Source: Puccinellia tenuiflora (Eukaryota; Streptophyta; Magnoliopsida; Poales; Poaceae). Taken from it: a DNA stretch of 64,000 nucleotides. The stretch is taken from the NCBI GenBank assembly GCA_012064385.1, contig QRDG01000529.1, positions 1,439,898-1,503,897 on the forward strand, given 5' to 3'. The translations under genes were made by a program, and so were the position numbers. The notes beneath the pieces are model-generated. The model did no database searches. It was not told the DNA's origin and saw only the letters and a program-made list of their open reading frames with translations. Shown here in pieces: positions 33,569 through 47,177 of the stretch (positions are counted from its first letter, which is position 1; every line of letters begins with the position of its first letter).

Positions 33569-35045
33569 CGCACCAAACCTGTGTTCAAGTCCTCTTCACA
33601 AGTATTCAGTAATATCCTGCTAAAAAGCAAATTAACCAACGAGGCATGTAGCATATGTGTTGCAAGTGTATAGTTTTCAAAGCTGGGCCAATCAAAATTA
33701 GTGCATTCTGGTTGGACAAGTAAGCTAGATGTAGGAAACCCAGGCAAAAATAAATAAACTAATGTCCAATAAAAAATGTGACGACTCCACTTCACACCAA
33801 AAGTTCCTACCGCCTGTGCTACGTGTATGTTGCCTTAGTAACAAATATACAGTACAAATTCCCATTATTGTGGGCAAAAGTAAAAAATTGACAAATGAGC
33901 GAACAGGGAATTCAAACACACGAGAGGATTCGGTTGTAGTTTGGCTGTCATGACCACCTCCCCTGGTGTGTTTAAAAATACATAATAGCTTTAATAAGAA
34001 TATGTATTAACCCAAGGTTCTGGTTGAACTAACAATCAGACCACCGAACTAGTGGGCATGGAGCACGAGAGAGTCGACACACGATCCAGTTTTCAAGACT
34101 ACAGTCGAATGTTCAGTTGGTGTGATGCATATAGTAACAGGAAAGGTAGTAGGAGACCCTGGACCGTAGCAAAAGTTGATTTCATGATCCCAACGAGAAG
34201 AGTCCATGCTTGACAGACAAAAAAACATACTGGATTACTGCAAACAATTAAACCAACTTCTAAACGAGATATAGCATACATCTATACACTGAGCAACTGA
34301 ATACTTGGAACAAGACAAAGATGAACAACGACAGCACTACTGAACCAGTCCATGCGTATACTTTTTACAGCGGCAACCGAGCAAAATCAGCACAAATATA
34401 AAGTCTCGTGTGCAATCATAGACAAGACGTTACCCGTGCAAAACCTTGTTAAACCTATCACCATCGACGTTACTTACACAGTAGCAGACGAATTCGAAGC
34501 AGAAACATAACTAAGCTCCACGAGGAACTACACCGAGCTACCTAGACCGCCCCACACCAAGTGACACATGACAGATCGCCCAAACAAAAGCCAATCCCGT
34601 GCCCATCAGAGACCAATGCCAAGTGATTGCAGCGCCGCAAGCCGCGCTCCATCACTTGACCCGCACCCGATCCGTACGACCGGCCTCGAACCTCACGCCC
34701 CGCGCCGCCCAGTACCCAAGCTTAACCCGCTAAACCCGCGCCGAGCGCAGCAAGCATTGCTGCGGCTGCGCGACGGCGGGCGGAAGACGAAACAGCAGCG
34801 CGAAGTAGTACGGCTACCGCGAGCGAATCGAATCGCTGGACGCGGAGGCGGGGACGACGCACCTGGATCCGGCGCTGGCGCTGGAGCGGAGGACGCGGCC
34901 GATCTGGTACGCCGCCGAGAGCTCCGATCAGCGGGGAGCCACTCGCCGGCGGAGGTTTTGGCGCTCGCGCGCTCGCTCGCCGGAGAGGTGGAGACGGGGG
35001 GAAGCGGCAGAGGCAGCAGCAGGAGAAACCCTAAAGCTTAAAGCC
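33569..35045 (-). other. 5' untranslated exon(s) and first intron of CAND1
   Basis: Ten bases of leader precede the ATG in its exon after an acceptor (AACACAG|GTTTG, exon from 33578). A fitting donor, GATCCAG|GTGCGT, ends a GC-rich exon at 34863, giving an intron of about 1.28 kb. Other donors are possible. Open frames on the opposite strand here (such as 34568-35041) are not supported as genes. Confidence 0.5.
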
Positions 35046-35240
35046 TCGAAGCCTTTTTGCTTTTTATCTCCGAGCCTTCTTCCCTTCCCCTTGCCTATGT
35101 AACGTAGATTAAAAAAAAAGTTAAACGCAATAGAAACGGAAGTGTTTTGGGTGGGCTGGGCCTGGAACTTTAGCGGTCTCGGTGGGCCCAACGGAGAAGA
35201 CCCAGTAGACGAGCAGCTGCTTCACCTGCACGGCCCAATA
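35026..35240 (-). promoter_or_regulatory. CAND1 promoter with telo-box and site II motifs
   Basis: A telo-box (AAACCCTAA, 35026-35034) lies near the expected transcription start, with a weak TATA-like GATAAAAAG at about 35065-35073. Three TGGGCC-type site II elements occur upstream (35157-35162, 35184-35190, 35232-35237). Telo-box plus site II is a known combination in plant housekeeping promoters. Confidence 0.5.
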
Positions 35241-35298
35241 GGCGCGGCTAAGGAAAAAACAACCATCTTCCCTGTCCCTTGAAAAAAGAATCCATATA

Positions 35299-35390
35299 CT
35301 CCCTCTTAGTCCGAAATATGTGTCGCTAGCTGTGCTTAGGATTATACATATTTAGCTGTTTTGTTACGACACTTAAAGCGGATTAGAGGG
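35299..35390. mobile_element. Stowaway MITE cut by the Ty3 element
   Basis: After TA it starts ctccctcttagtccgaaata and ends gcggattagaggg at the exact start of the Ty3 LTR. The missing last bases (expected ag plus TA) mean the LTR lies inside the MITE's right terminus. Confidence 0.7.
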
Positions 35391-37967
35391 TGTAACAGCC
35401 CCAGTTTGGAAACAGAAAATATGAATAAATTTTCCACTTTTGCATGGTCATCTTGAATCATGGCATCCATATTTAATCTTGCTTAACCTGAAATAATGTT
35501 GAAGCAACAAGTAATAAACCAATGATGGTGAATGATGTTGGACAAAAAAATTCAACTTGAACTTTCATAATTGTCCAGGAAGTTCTAATAATTTCAATTA
35601 TGATTTTTGCAAAAATTAATTCAACTGTCAAATCAAATAATTTAACAAACACCCAAAATGCCTGTGAGCATTTTGAAGTAAGTTACAAACGAAATGTTTT
35701 CCTTTTGGGCTGAAATTTTTATTACAGCTTTCTAACCTAATATAAATGCTCTGTGAATTTTTCCAAATTTTTAAAAATGTTTAAAGGCCTTAATTAATTG
35801 CCTAAACCCTGCTGGACCTAAATAAAAAGGAAAAAGAATAACACCCTGACGGGTGGGACCTACCTGTCATCCCCTCTCTCCCCTCCTTCTTCCTGGCGCC
35901 ACAGTGAAGCCACTAGCGCCATGGTCGCGCCGCACCGTGGCCTCCTCTGCTGCTTCCTCGCCCCACGGCCCCCCTGGAGGATAAGAAGCACCCCGAAGCC
36001 GCCCTGCTCTCTCCCCCCCCCCTCTTTTTCCCCCCGCTGCAGGAAACCCTAACCCTAACGGTGCCATGGCTGTGACCTAGCTGAGCCGGCGCCACATCGT
36101 CGTTGATCCCGACCGCCTCAGGGCATGCCGAAGGCACCGCTAGCTCCGCCGTGATCTCCTCTTCTTCCTCGCCCACGGGATCGAGCCGGGAGGCTCGGGC
36201 TCGTCGTCTTCGTCCTCTTCTTCCCCGCCTCCGTCCAACGACCGCCGGGACGATTGCCGCCGGTACCGGCCTCCCCCTTCAGCACCGAGCATACTCACGC
36301 ATCGAGGGTGAGACACTGGTCCTCCTGGACCTTTTCTTCCTCTCCCTCTCCCTCTGTTTCACCCTAGGGCCATAGGCCAAACCACCTCCGCCGCCGTAGC
36401 TCGTCGCCGGAGCACACCCCGGCGACCATAGGGTCCTTCGCGCCGCCACTAGATCCCCCACGTTGCGCCGAGCGTAATGCGCTCCCTCTCGGGTTTCCGC
36501 GAGCACCCATACGACGGATCGGTGCACGACCTCGCCGTCGGTCACCACGGCGCCGCGCCGGTCCTAGCACGCGCCACGGTCAAACCTGACCGTGGGCCGC
36601 CTCGCCCGCGTGGACGCCAGCGTGGCCACGGGCCCGGGCCGTCAGTGGCTGTGGCTAGCCCACTACCCAGTGAAAAACGGTTCGGCCCGTTTTTGAATTT
36701 AAATTAAAAAGACAGAAAATCATATGAACTTTGAAATTCAATATCTTTTGAACCACAAATCAGAAAAATGCAAACAATATGTCAAAATGCTTAGAAAAAT
36801 CATATCTATCTGTTAGTGTCATTTCCATGATCAACTAAAATTATTAAATTTCTTTTACTTAATAAATACTAAAATGGCAGAATTAATTCAATGTTTAGAA
36901 AATTCATAACTTGAAAATTACTTATCCAAAAATTATGAATAAGGTATCAAATTGTTCAGCAGTTAATGAACTACAAGTTTATGTCACTTGAGAGAATTGT
37001 AGAATTAAATTTTGTGTTGTTTATAAAAATTAAATGAAATGGCAGATTTAAATCAATAATTGGAAATATCATAACTTGATAAATATTGATCCAAAAATTG
37101 CAAATGATATACCAAAATGATCAACAAAACAAGGGCTATCTAGTTATGTTAATCTCACAGCATGAAACCAATTTCTCCTTTGGTGTCATTTTCGAATTGG
37201 TTAAAATGATTTAAATTGAATAACCGTTTAAATCACCATTTCATCATCGTTAATCGAAAAATTGCAAACGAAGTACCAAAATGATCAGGAGAACAATACC
37301 TATCTAATAATGTCATTTTCATGCATGTAGAACTCATATTTTAGTACTGGACATTTTAGGTAAATGCTCAATTCACTAAGTTAAATATGGATTTATAACC
37401 CGTTAATTGCGATAATTATTTTAGGGGTTCCATTTAACTTGTGGGACATGCCCAATACCATTTCAGTGCATAATATGACCATCTCATCATGAGTGTGCAT
37501 TGCACCTTTGTATTCGTGTTATTTATTTCGTTTCCTGTTATTGTTTGTGTTCCGGTAGATTCAGGAGTCGAGGTTCCACCACAATACCTCGATGATCCGC
37601 GCGACCAGCACTATCAGCAAGGCAAGAGATAACCTAACCTTCTTGGCATATAGCATCCTATGGTTTTATACAATTATTTTATCCACCATAATATTGCATT
37701 CGATTCAATGTCAACTTCTGATCAAGATGTAGAGTATCCTATGATATGCATTGTCCCCTAAACCATCACATGTTTCCCCTCCTATGAACCATAGGTTTGA
37801 TGTGTTGGCCTGAGATAAAGATATAATTGTTGTATACATATGCTTAGCTATGCTTAGCCATACTTAGTCGAATGCTATATTTGTCCGGTGATTAAATTCC
37901 ATAATTATGATGTTGATGGAATGTTCGGACATGGTGGTTACAGTGGTACTTATTTAAAATGCTTAAA
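35391..37967 (+). repeat. 5' LTR of the Ty3 element, first part
   Basis: It aligns along its whole length with 50578-53116 of the 3' LTR, up to the shared gcttaaa. It contains an AT-rich start, a GC-rich block (35860-36680) and an AT-rich remainder. The equivalent of 53117-54373 is missing. Confidence 0.93.
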
Positions 37968-39095
37968 TATTCTAGAACCTTCCGGGACCCACTTAGGTCC
38001 ATGTGGGTCCATACGATATGGGCCCCACTTCTAGACTATTCTAGAACCTTCCGGGACCTTTCTGGTACCCCGCTTGAATATTCCGGAACTTTTCCGATAC
38101 CTCCGGAAACCACTTTCCTTATATGAATCTTATTCTCCGGACCACTCCGGAACTCCTCGTGATGTCCGGGATCCCATCCGAGACTCCGAATCACCATTCG
38201 TTCATACCATCAAATATCTCATCGCAAACCCTAGCTACATCGGAGCGTTAAGTGTGTGACCCTACGGGTTCGAGAACATGCAGACATGATCATATCAATA
38301 ATCAACAGCGGGACCGGGATGCCCATATTGACTCCTACATATTCAATGAAGTTCTTTATCAATTGAACCACGATGCCGGAGATTCTTAATCTCATATACG
38401 ATTCCCTTTGTCCCACGATATTTAATTTTCCCGAGATTTGATCGTCGATATCTCCATATCTAGTTCTATCTCGTTACCTGGCAAATTCTCTTTACTCGTC
38501 CATAATATAGGATCTTCGTGATTAACACTTAACCACATGGTTGCAACCTTTCTGATGCTATATTACCGAGAGGGCCCAGAGATATCTTTTCCGTCACAAG
38601 GAAGGACAAATCCCACTTTTGATTTATGTCACCCAACAAATACCATCGGAGATACCTGAAAGCCACCTTTATAATCACCCAGTTACGAAGTGACGTTTGA
38701 TGTCCACAAAGTATTCCTCCGGTAAACGGGAGTGACATAATCTCATGGTCTAAGGAAACTATACTTGGCATACTAAAAGTGTTGGCAATGAAACTGTGTG
38801 ACACGATCAATTGCAACTCTTTATTATCTGGGTCTTGTCCATCACATCATTACTCCTAATGATATGACTCCGTTATCAAGTGACTATAACAAGTCCATGG
38901 TTAGTAAACTCTAACCATCTCTTGACTAACGAACTAGTCTAGTAGAGGCTTACTAGGGACACCTGGTTGTTTATATTCCACACATGTATTATGTTTCCAA
39001 TTAATACAATTATAGCATGGATAATAAACTATTATGATAAACATGAATATGCTAAAAAACCATTTTATTATTGCCTCTAGGGCATATTCCCAACA
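37968..39095 (-). repeat. Truncated 3' LTR of the nested Copia element
   Basis: Matches 44575-45671 closely. About 730 bp of the LTR's distal end is missing. The first 23 bases at the junction (tattctagaaccttccggga...) repeat a sequence found again at about 38037. Confidence 0.88.
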
Positions 39096-39844
39096 GTCTC
39101 CCACTTGCACTAGAGTCAATAATCTAGTTTACATTTTCTCGATCCAAACACTCATGGTGTCTAACACTCATGGAGTCTCAGTGCTGATCATGTTTGCTCG
39201 TGGAAGAGATTCTGTCCGTGTTCTGTACTATACAGTTCTTTATGTTCTTTGCAAAACGTCAATGTCACCTACTTTGACATTACTTTATCATCACATGATA
39301 AACCTCTTATCATCACATGATAATTTCATCATCATATGACGAATATAATATAATTGGTTAAAGAGTGAGATTTTTCATTTCCCATTATGCCTACATGACG
39401 TATGATCAGTCAAAAGGAACTTTCACATAGCATGTGTGCCTGGAACTCACTCAGTCTTGAAACAAAATTTCTCAAACCATAATATTATATCTTTTAATCC
39501 TTGAATTAATCATATACTCCTATATGTTGTAGACTCACAAATCGACAGTGCTATCATGTCACTTCGATATTTCCGATCATGCTTTCGATGTGCTTCTGCC
39601 TTTATGAGATTTCCAATCTAGTTTGGTTTTATGACTTCAACCAAGTCTACCAATCTCTAGATTCTATTATCTCAACTCCATGAAAAATGACTCCTCACTT
39701 AACATGTTCTTCTAACCAAGAACTTGGGTCACATATCGTCAAATACAAACACATGGTTCTTATATGTTTTAGACCTATGAACAATTCATAGTGAACTCTA
39801 ACATATCCTCCAACCATCATTTTTGTACTGAGTTATCAACTCAA

Positions 39845-39935
39845 TGTTTCACCTATTTTTCACAAGCAGATGAACCTTTCTTCTCTTGTTTTATTTTGAA
39901 CTCCTTCAAAATCTTACTTAGGTTAAACATCCTGA
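39845..39935 (-). pseudogene. Copia RT remnant
   Basis: The minus-strand frame reads MFNLSKILKEFKIKQEKKG, resembling the LDKVLKRFKMEQSKKG-type stretch in the C-terminal part of Copia reverse transcriptases. Flanking sequence is full of stops. This is a decayed trace. Confidence 0.4.
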
Positions 39936-42165
39936 CATAATGCTTAAATATATCTATCCTCCATAGATACATCCATCTCTATGGATATTTGACTAACTTC
40001 ATAAGTTATACGTTGGTTCCTGACTTATTTATAACATTTATGAAATCTCCATTTCACACAAACAAGATGTTGTAAACTCCCACTCAAATATACACCATAC
40101 ACATATTAAATTGTGAAACCACTTTGGCTCCCACTCAGAAATATGTTATCCTTATATTTGACCATGATTAACTAGCTCCCACTCAAACATATGTCACCAC
40201 ATATTTTGATCATGGAAAATAGTTTCTGCTCTAACTTAACATATGTCGCCACATATCTTAATTAGATCACACTCGTGTATTTTCTCGATATTTTGGACAC
40301 CTCCAAAATTCTTAATTAACTATTAATATCGAGAACTCTTTATACGAAACGCTAGTACTTTACTAGCTTTAAGTTTTATTTATTCCCTACAAACCCCATT
40401 TTGAGAAATAAATATGTGAAACATCACTTTCACAAAATCAAGCAACAATTACTTTGTGATTTAAACTTAACATAGGATGACTCTTAGTCATTTTCGTATT
40501 TAAGGTTTCTATTTCTTCTTTGTAGTTTCGTAGGTATGTCTTGTTTCTCAAACATGACAAGTAAATAATGAATATTATTTTGTAACCTGACAAAATTTTA
40601 TATTCATGAATCCTACTTTTCTTTAGACAAGCTAAACCGAAATTCAATGATCACCATCATTAATTCCTTTATGTGTCAAGTTTTAACCAACATAGCACTT
40701 TACATATGTGCCACTTGATACATAAACAAGCAAGGTTTTAGCTTTTCCATTTTATTCCATCAATTCTTTTATCCATGAAACCTTTTCAAGATAAAACCAC
40801 TAAAACATTTAACACAACCAACAATTGATTTGTCCCTTTTAGTCTCTTATTGTGAAATCTCTATTCATAATCACATATGAATATACTACAAACTTTATTT
40901 GCAATAGTTTCTAATTATCCCATAATTATTGAAACCACTGTTTCACATAACTCATATGCGAAATGCAAATCATTAAATAGACCCTTATTTAAAACAGAGT
41001 GTTTATCAAATAAATCTAAATGCTACAAATAAACCCTAATAAGAAAAAAAACCCTTTTATTTTATCAGACCACACAATATCAAATAGCGTGTGATTACAA
41101 TATCTTAGGACATATCAAACGACTTTGAAATATTCTAAACATTGTAATTTGTGATAACACTTGTCACAAGTCCACATACTAACATATAACTCAAATATCT
41201 TGTCTCTTTTGATCAAATCATAAAGACTCAATTTTCTTGTTAACTTAATATCCTAAACTCCAGAAATTTATTTGATCTCATCAAATATCATAACTCGAAT
41301 AAATACACCTATTTAATCATTTCATTTATGATGGAGTACACAAAATAGTGACATCTAACATTTGCTGAAAATACAACCAACACTTGTGTTTATTTCCGGC
41401 AACTCCTGTCACTCTTCCAAAGAGTGGCATTTTAGTCATACTCCTTCAATAAGGCGCATTGATAAAACATCAAAATGTTTATTCAATATTTAGCACGACT
41501 AAAACAATTGTCATTATTAAGTTTTGGATATTTTAGTATGTCACATATTTTATAAATGTTCAACCAATTTATCATTTAGATTAAACAAAGGACAATAATC
41601 TCAAAATCGAAATGTGATCATCAAAAAGAATTATTCATGAAAATAGAACAACCACTTGTCTTTAACATGAATAACCGTCTCAGAAACCGAGACACACTAA
41701 TTTAAAGATCACACTCAATTCGATTACAAAAACTCATTCAAATCCTCTAATCAAAAAACGATAAATGTAGAGACAGATCGTTGCCAGCATCAACTCCTTG
41801 ATTGCCACCATTCCGCAACGTCTTCCCAGATCCTTTATGCAAATCTCAAGCAGCAGGTTTTGTTTTCATAAAACAGAATGAGTATCAAATACTTATCGAA
41901 ACCGCCATAATTGCAATTTGGAATTAAACACTTATAACTTGTATATCAATATATACTTTCTGCATTGCCAACTTCTCTTGCTATGGGTTCCACTTTGACA
42001 TGACGCAGCCGAGACACAAACTCACAGAAAGTGATCAAATCCCTTCCCATGACCTAGTCTCTGACATAATTCTTGAAGCTGGGGAGAAGCTAGCGTAGCA
42101 CCCCATCTATCGCGAAACCGTCATTCATCTCGTGGTTCCAAACAAGCACTAGACGATGATGTATC

Positions 42166-42375
42166 TCATGCATTATCCTCAGGTGTTGTTCCAAGCAAGT
42201 GTTCTCTTCCATCTTGAGTGAAAGAAAACGGTTCAGACATTCGAACCCTTACAATTCTAACTTGCGCTGAAAAACTATTTTTCAGCTCATCAACAATCTC
42301 CATTGCAATCAAGTTCTTGAATTGTCTACTTAGGTCAGAATTCATGAAGGTGCACATCATCCACTTGACTTTCAA
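42166..42375 (-). pseudogene. Copia gag remnant
   Basis: The 69-residue frame includes MNSDLSRQFKNLIAMEIVDE followed by LKNSFSAQVRIVRVRMSEPF, resembling the plant Copia gag pattern in which a hydrophobic helix with L..QFE...AYEI is followed by ELK..F..QAR.ER. It becomes unrelated after that and stops. Its place behind the primer-binding site fits gag. Confidence 0.45.
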
Positions 42376-43812
42376 GTAGGTGGTTCAAAACCACTCCATG
42401 TACTCTTCATCGCTTGCAGAAATATTTGGGTTTATCTCCTATTGGTTCTTCTAACATGTAGAGCTCATCATTGGTGTGTAGGACTTCTTTCAGGACGCAG
42501 GTACTACTCAACAAAATTTACCCATCGAGACGCAGTTTTTCAGCAACGAACAGACTACCGTAGTCAACCATGATCTACAAGGATTTTTGCAAAGACATCT
42601 GGACTTTTGTTTATGATAATTTTAGTTCATCTTAATGAACTCCCACTAAACTCAACATCTCTCTGGTTGTTTAGTGACACACGATCCAAATACACTACAC
42701 CACAACCGATCATCACGTGAGTTGATGTAGCTTCAAAGGTGAACATCGCCATGTTGATCATATCGTCCATATGACTCTTTCGGTTCTTGTGTTCCGAGGC
42801 CATGTCTGTACATGCTAGGCTCGTCAAGGAAACCGTAGTATTTCTGCATGTGTAAACTGGCTTACACCCGTTGTATGTGAACGTAGAATCTATCACACCC
42901 GATCATCACGTGGTGCTTCGAAACGAAGATCTTTGGCAACGGTGCATACTAGGGGAGAACACATCTTGATATTAACGTGAGAGATCACCTTATCATGCTA
43001 CCGTCGCGATCACATCTAAGCATAACAATAAGGTGCATAAAAAGATTAACATCACATGCAATTCATAATTGTGATATGATATTACCTTTCTTCTTGTGCC
43101 TTTGATCTCCATCTCCAAAGCACCGGCATGATCTCCATCATCACCGGCATGATCTCCATCATTGTGGCGCCATCACCATGGTTGTCCACCAACTATTGCA
43201 ACTACAACTAATGCTACTCTTAGCAATAAAGTTAAGCAATTACATGGTGATTCAATGACACGCAGGTCACATAAAATAAAAGACAACCATTTGGCTCCTG
43301 CCGGTTGCCGTACTCATCGACATGCAAGTCGTGAAAGATTACAAACATGATCATTGCATACATTATCACAAATCACACATTGGCCATACCACATCACATG
43401 ACCCCCTCTGCAAAAACAAGTTAGACGTCCTCTACTTTGTTTATGCAATTTTTACGTGGCTTGGGTCAACGAGATAGAACCGTTCTAATCTACGCAAAAC
43501 CACAACGGTGATATAATAGTTGCTTATTTACTCATCCTTTCGAAAAGGCCTTCCATTGAAAATTGCATCTTCACTAATGCAAGAGAAACAGACACCCGCC
43601 AGCCACTTATGCAAAACAAGTTGCATGTCAGTCGTGAAACCGGTCTCTCGTGCGTGGACGAGTAAGGTTGGTCCGAGCCGCTTCAATCTCACAATACCGC
43701 AAAGACGCAAAGTGCACGCGAGAAGGTAGCAACATAAAATATCAACGCCCACAACACTTGTGTTCTAATCGCACCAACATCTACGAATAGATCTAGTCTC
43801 TGATACCACAGA

Positions 43813-45671
43813 TGGGGTCGTTGCATAGAAAACAAATTTTTTCCTACGAAACAAGCGGAAGAAACCCCAAGGATCTAGATCTATTAGACGGTGGTAGCGA
43901 AGATGAGATCTAATCTCTTACCCTTGAAGATCAACAAACGCGTTTTGTCGGTGCAGGGGTTGGCTAGTCGATCCCCGCAACTAGACACATCTAGTCGTGA
44001 GGAGATGTATTATCCACGCGATCCAATCCGATGAAGCACCGCACGAGCAGCGCCTCCGCGGTATCCACACGTACGGCTCGATGTAGACGTCCTCTCCTTG
44101 ATCCCGCAAGCGAGGAGGACGTGGCTAGATGGATCTCGGCACCACGACGGTTGTGGTGGCGTTGATGGTGTAGTCTCCACGAGCAGGGCTTCGCCAAGCC
44201 AAGCAAGAGGAGAGGGAGAGGAGGAGGTGCAGCAGCAGCCCTACACTAGGGGTGGTGCGGCTAGGGCATGGAGGTGGTGGTGGCGGCAGCCCTCCGGGGA
44301 GAGAGGTGGCGCCGGCTATGGAGGTGAAGGGGCGGCGGCTAGGGCGCCAAGGGAGGGTGCGGCTAGGGCAGCCTTGGATGGGGCACACCCCTCCCCTCCC
44401 CTCCTTTTATATGGGGCGGCTAGGGTTTGGGCAAGGGCTGGCCGGCCCCCTTGCCTTGGCCCCCAAGTTGGGGCGCCCCCCTTCTTGGGCCCCTTGGCCC
44501 TTTGCTTGGCTGGCTAGGCCCATGTGGGCCTTTGGGTGGTGCGCACCCCATATGGTTGCTGCACCCCCTTAGGTCCATATGGGTCCATACGATATGGGCC
44601 CCACTTCTAGACTCTTCTAGAACCTTCCGGAACCTTTCTGGTACCCCGCTTGAATATTCCGGAACTTTTCCGATACCTCCGGAAACCACTTTCCTTATAT
44701 GAATCTTATTCTCCGGACCACTCCGGAACTCCTCATGATGTCCGGGATCCCATCCGAGACTCCGAATCACCATTCGTTCATACCATCAAATATCTCATCG
44801 TAAACCCTAGCTACATCGGAGCGTTAAGTGTGTGACCCTACGGGTTCGAGAACATGCAGACATGATCATATCAATAATCAACAGCGGGACCGGGATGCCC
44901 ATATTGACTCCTATATATTCAACGAAGTTCTTTATCGATTGAACCACGATGCCGGAGATTCTTAATCTCATATACGATTCCCTTTGTCTCACGATATTTA
45001 ATTTGCCCGAGATTTGATCGTCGATATCTCCATATCTAGTTCTATCTTGTTACCTGTCAAATTCTCTTTACTCGTCGATAATATAGGATCTCCGTGATTA
45101 ACACTTAACCACATGGTTGCAACCTTTCTGATGCTATATTACCGAGAGGGCCCAGAGATATCTTTTCCGTCACAAGGAAGGACAAATCCCACTCTTGATT
45201 TATGTCACCCAACAAATACCATCAGAGATACCTGAAAGCCACCTTTATAATCACCCAGTTACGAAGTGACGTTTGATTTCCACAAAGTATTCCTCCGGTA
45301 AACGGGAGTGACATAATCTCATGGTCTAAGGAAACTATACTTGGCATACTAAAAGTGTTGGCAATGAAACTGTGTGACACGATCAATTGCAACTCTTTAT
45401 TATCTGGGTCTTGTCCATCACATCATTACTCCTAATGATATGACTCCGTTATCAAGTGACTATAACAAGTCCATGGTTAGGAAACTATAACCATCTCTTG
45501 ACTAACGAACTAGTCTAGTAGAGGCTTACTAGGGACACCTGGTTGTTTATATTCCACACATGTATTATGTTTCCAATTAATACAATTATAGCATGGATAA
45601 TAAACTATTATCATAAACATGAATATGCTAATAAACCATTTTATTATTGCCTCTAGGGCATATTCCCAACA
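43813..45671 (-). repeat. 5' LTR of the nested Copia element
   Basis: Complete 1859 bp LTR in minus orientation, with TG...CA ends and followed by a methionine-tRNA-type primer-binding site. The short open frames inside it (for example 44098-44517) are LTR sequence, not genes. Confidence 0.9.
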
Positions 45672-45736
45672 TCGATTGTGTAGCATGACCGGTTGCACAT
45701 AGCGTCATTGTATAGTTCTGGGGTCGGGGCGCTACA
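45672..45736 (+). repeat. 5' LTR of the Ty3 element, last 65 bp
   Basis: Identical in layout to 54374-54438 (tcgattgtgtagcatgaccg ... gcgctaca). It resumes directly after the nested element's terminal ACA, so this side of the nested insertion is intact. Confidence 0.92.
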
Positions 45737-45737
45737 A

Positions 45738-45756
45738 ATTGGCACAGAGCAGGACT
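45738..45756 (+). other. Degenerate primer-binding site of the Ty3 element
   Basis: Directly after the LTR the sequence reads attggcacagagcagg. The usual methionine-tRNA site in such elements is TGGTATCAGAGC; here TAT is replaced by CA, so the site is probably impaired. Confidence 0.5.
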
Positions 45757-46142
45757 GCCTATAGGAAACCCTTCTATTGGTCGATGTTGAGTCTAGTGTT
45801 GTAAAAATTATTTAGAACCTAAAAATGAGTTGTGAAAACCATCTTAGGATTCTTTTTACTCCTTACCCAACTCGCTCCATCTCTGAGTTATCTTGCCTCT
45901 ATTTGTTTTAACAGTTGTGTCAAGGTTTTAGGTTCTCGGGGTTGGGTTCTTACCGTCCAGTGTGTGTCTCGAGTCCTTGTTTCTGTTTGCTACCGCCGCG
46001 TTGACGTGTTGTCACACGTGGTTGTGTTGTTCTGTTTCTTGGTGTTAGTGTCATCTTAAATCTCTATACCCGGTAGGATGCTAATGATCTATCCTAAATA
46101 TTCGGAGATGGATACTAACTGTGTCCTTGTCAAATCTCCAGA

Positions 46143-47177
46143 ATGGCTCCTACCCGTCTTGGTGAACAAAGCAATGCTGATCCACCGCCGCCATCCTCTA
46201 TGGCGGAGGTTCTGATGGCCATCGAAGAGAACCGACTGCGCAATGAGCGTCTGCTTGAGCAGTTGGTGCAGCAGGGTGCTAGAAGGAACAATGACTGCAA
46301 CACTCTCACCGAGTTCCTACGGTCCCAGCCTCCTACTTTCTCGGAAGCTAGAGAGCCGCTGGATGCTGATGATTGGCTGTGAGCTCTCGAGCACAAGTTT
46401 GCTGCCTTGCATGTTCCGGTGGCTGAACAAGTGAACTTCGCCACCTACCTTCTGGATGGAACCACTGGCTCTTGGTGGGAGAGCCATGTGTCGATGTTTG
46501 ATGCTGGCCATGTCTTCACCTGGGCGGAGTTCCACACCGCTTTCCATGCGGCTTACATCCCCAAGCCCATCGTGGACCTCAAGAGGAGGGAGTTCCTGGA
46601 TCTGACCCAGGGACGCATGGACGTCCAAGCTTATGGGCGTGAGTTCAACCATCTCTCCCGTTACGCCCCTCGGGACGTGACAAATGATGAGGACAAGCAG
46701 TATCTGTTCCGTAAGGGGCTTGCACCGCGGCTCCGATATGAGTTGCTGCCCTTCAAGTTCCATTCCTACCAGGAGCTGTACAACCAGGCTCTCACTATGG
46801 AGCAAGGTAGGAAGGAGCTGGAGGCTTCCAAGAGGCCAGCTCCAATGGACAAGCAGAGCTCCTCCTCATCTGAGGGCAAGAAGCGCAGGGTCTTCGTGCC
46901 TTTCAGCGCTGTGCCACGTGCTCCTTTCGCGCCAAGGCCCTCAGGATACTTGCCACCTCTGCCTCGCCCAGCTACTTCGACCTTGGGTGCGGTCGGAAGT
47001 GGTTTTCGACCTTGGCTACCTGCACCACTGGGGCTCACTTGCTACAACTGTGGCCAGCCGGGTCACTTCTCGAAGGACTGTCCTGAGAAGGCACCCGCTC
47101 CCTCCACACCCGCAGCCAAGGCTACGACTGTCAGCCGTGGACGACTGAACCACGTCTCGGCTGAAGGAGTTGAATAG
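46143..47177 (+). pseudogene. Ty3 gag with an internal stop
   Basis: The frame starts MAPTRLGEQS and has a retrotransposon gag core (FATYLLDGTTGSWWE, DLTQGRMDVQAYGREFNHLS, RYAPRDV). A CCHC zinc knuckle (CYNCGQPGHFSKDC) lies near the C-terminus. A TGA at 46380-46382 interrupts the frame early, and reading continues in the same phase afterwards. The frame ends with TAG at 47175-47177, and the protease/RT frame follows in the same phase. A nucleic-acid-binding structural protein is expected; as it stands only a short N-terminal piece would be made. Confidence 0.88.

Larger units (their letters stand above)
37968..45671 (-). mobile_element. Nested Angela/BARE-like Copia element, non-coding interior
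   Basis: On the minus strand the element starts TGTTGGGAATATGCCC at 45671. Its 5' LTR runs to 43813 (1859 bp), followed after TCTG by the primer-binding site TGGTATCAGAG (43808-43798). The interior is 43812-39096, ending in a purine tract (gtgcaagtgggagac on the minus strand). The 3' LTR is 39095-37968, truncated to 1128 bp. The interior contains only scraps of coding sequence and no frame longer than about 90 codons, so the copy cannot encode its own proteins. LTRs differ by roughly 2 % where compared. Confidence 0.9.

Noticed and set aside
34568..35041. 157-codon plus-strand frame
   Set aside because: It is antisense to the GC-rich 5' untranslated exon and promoter of CAND1 and shows no domain.
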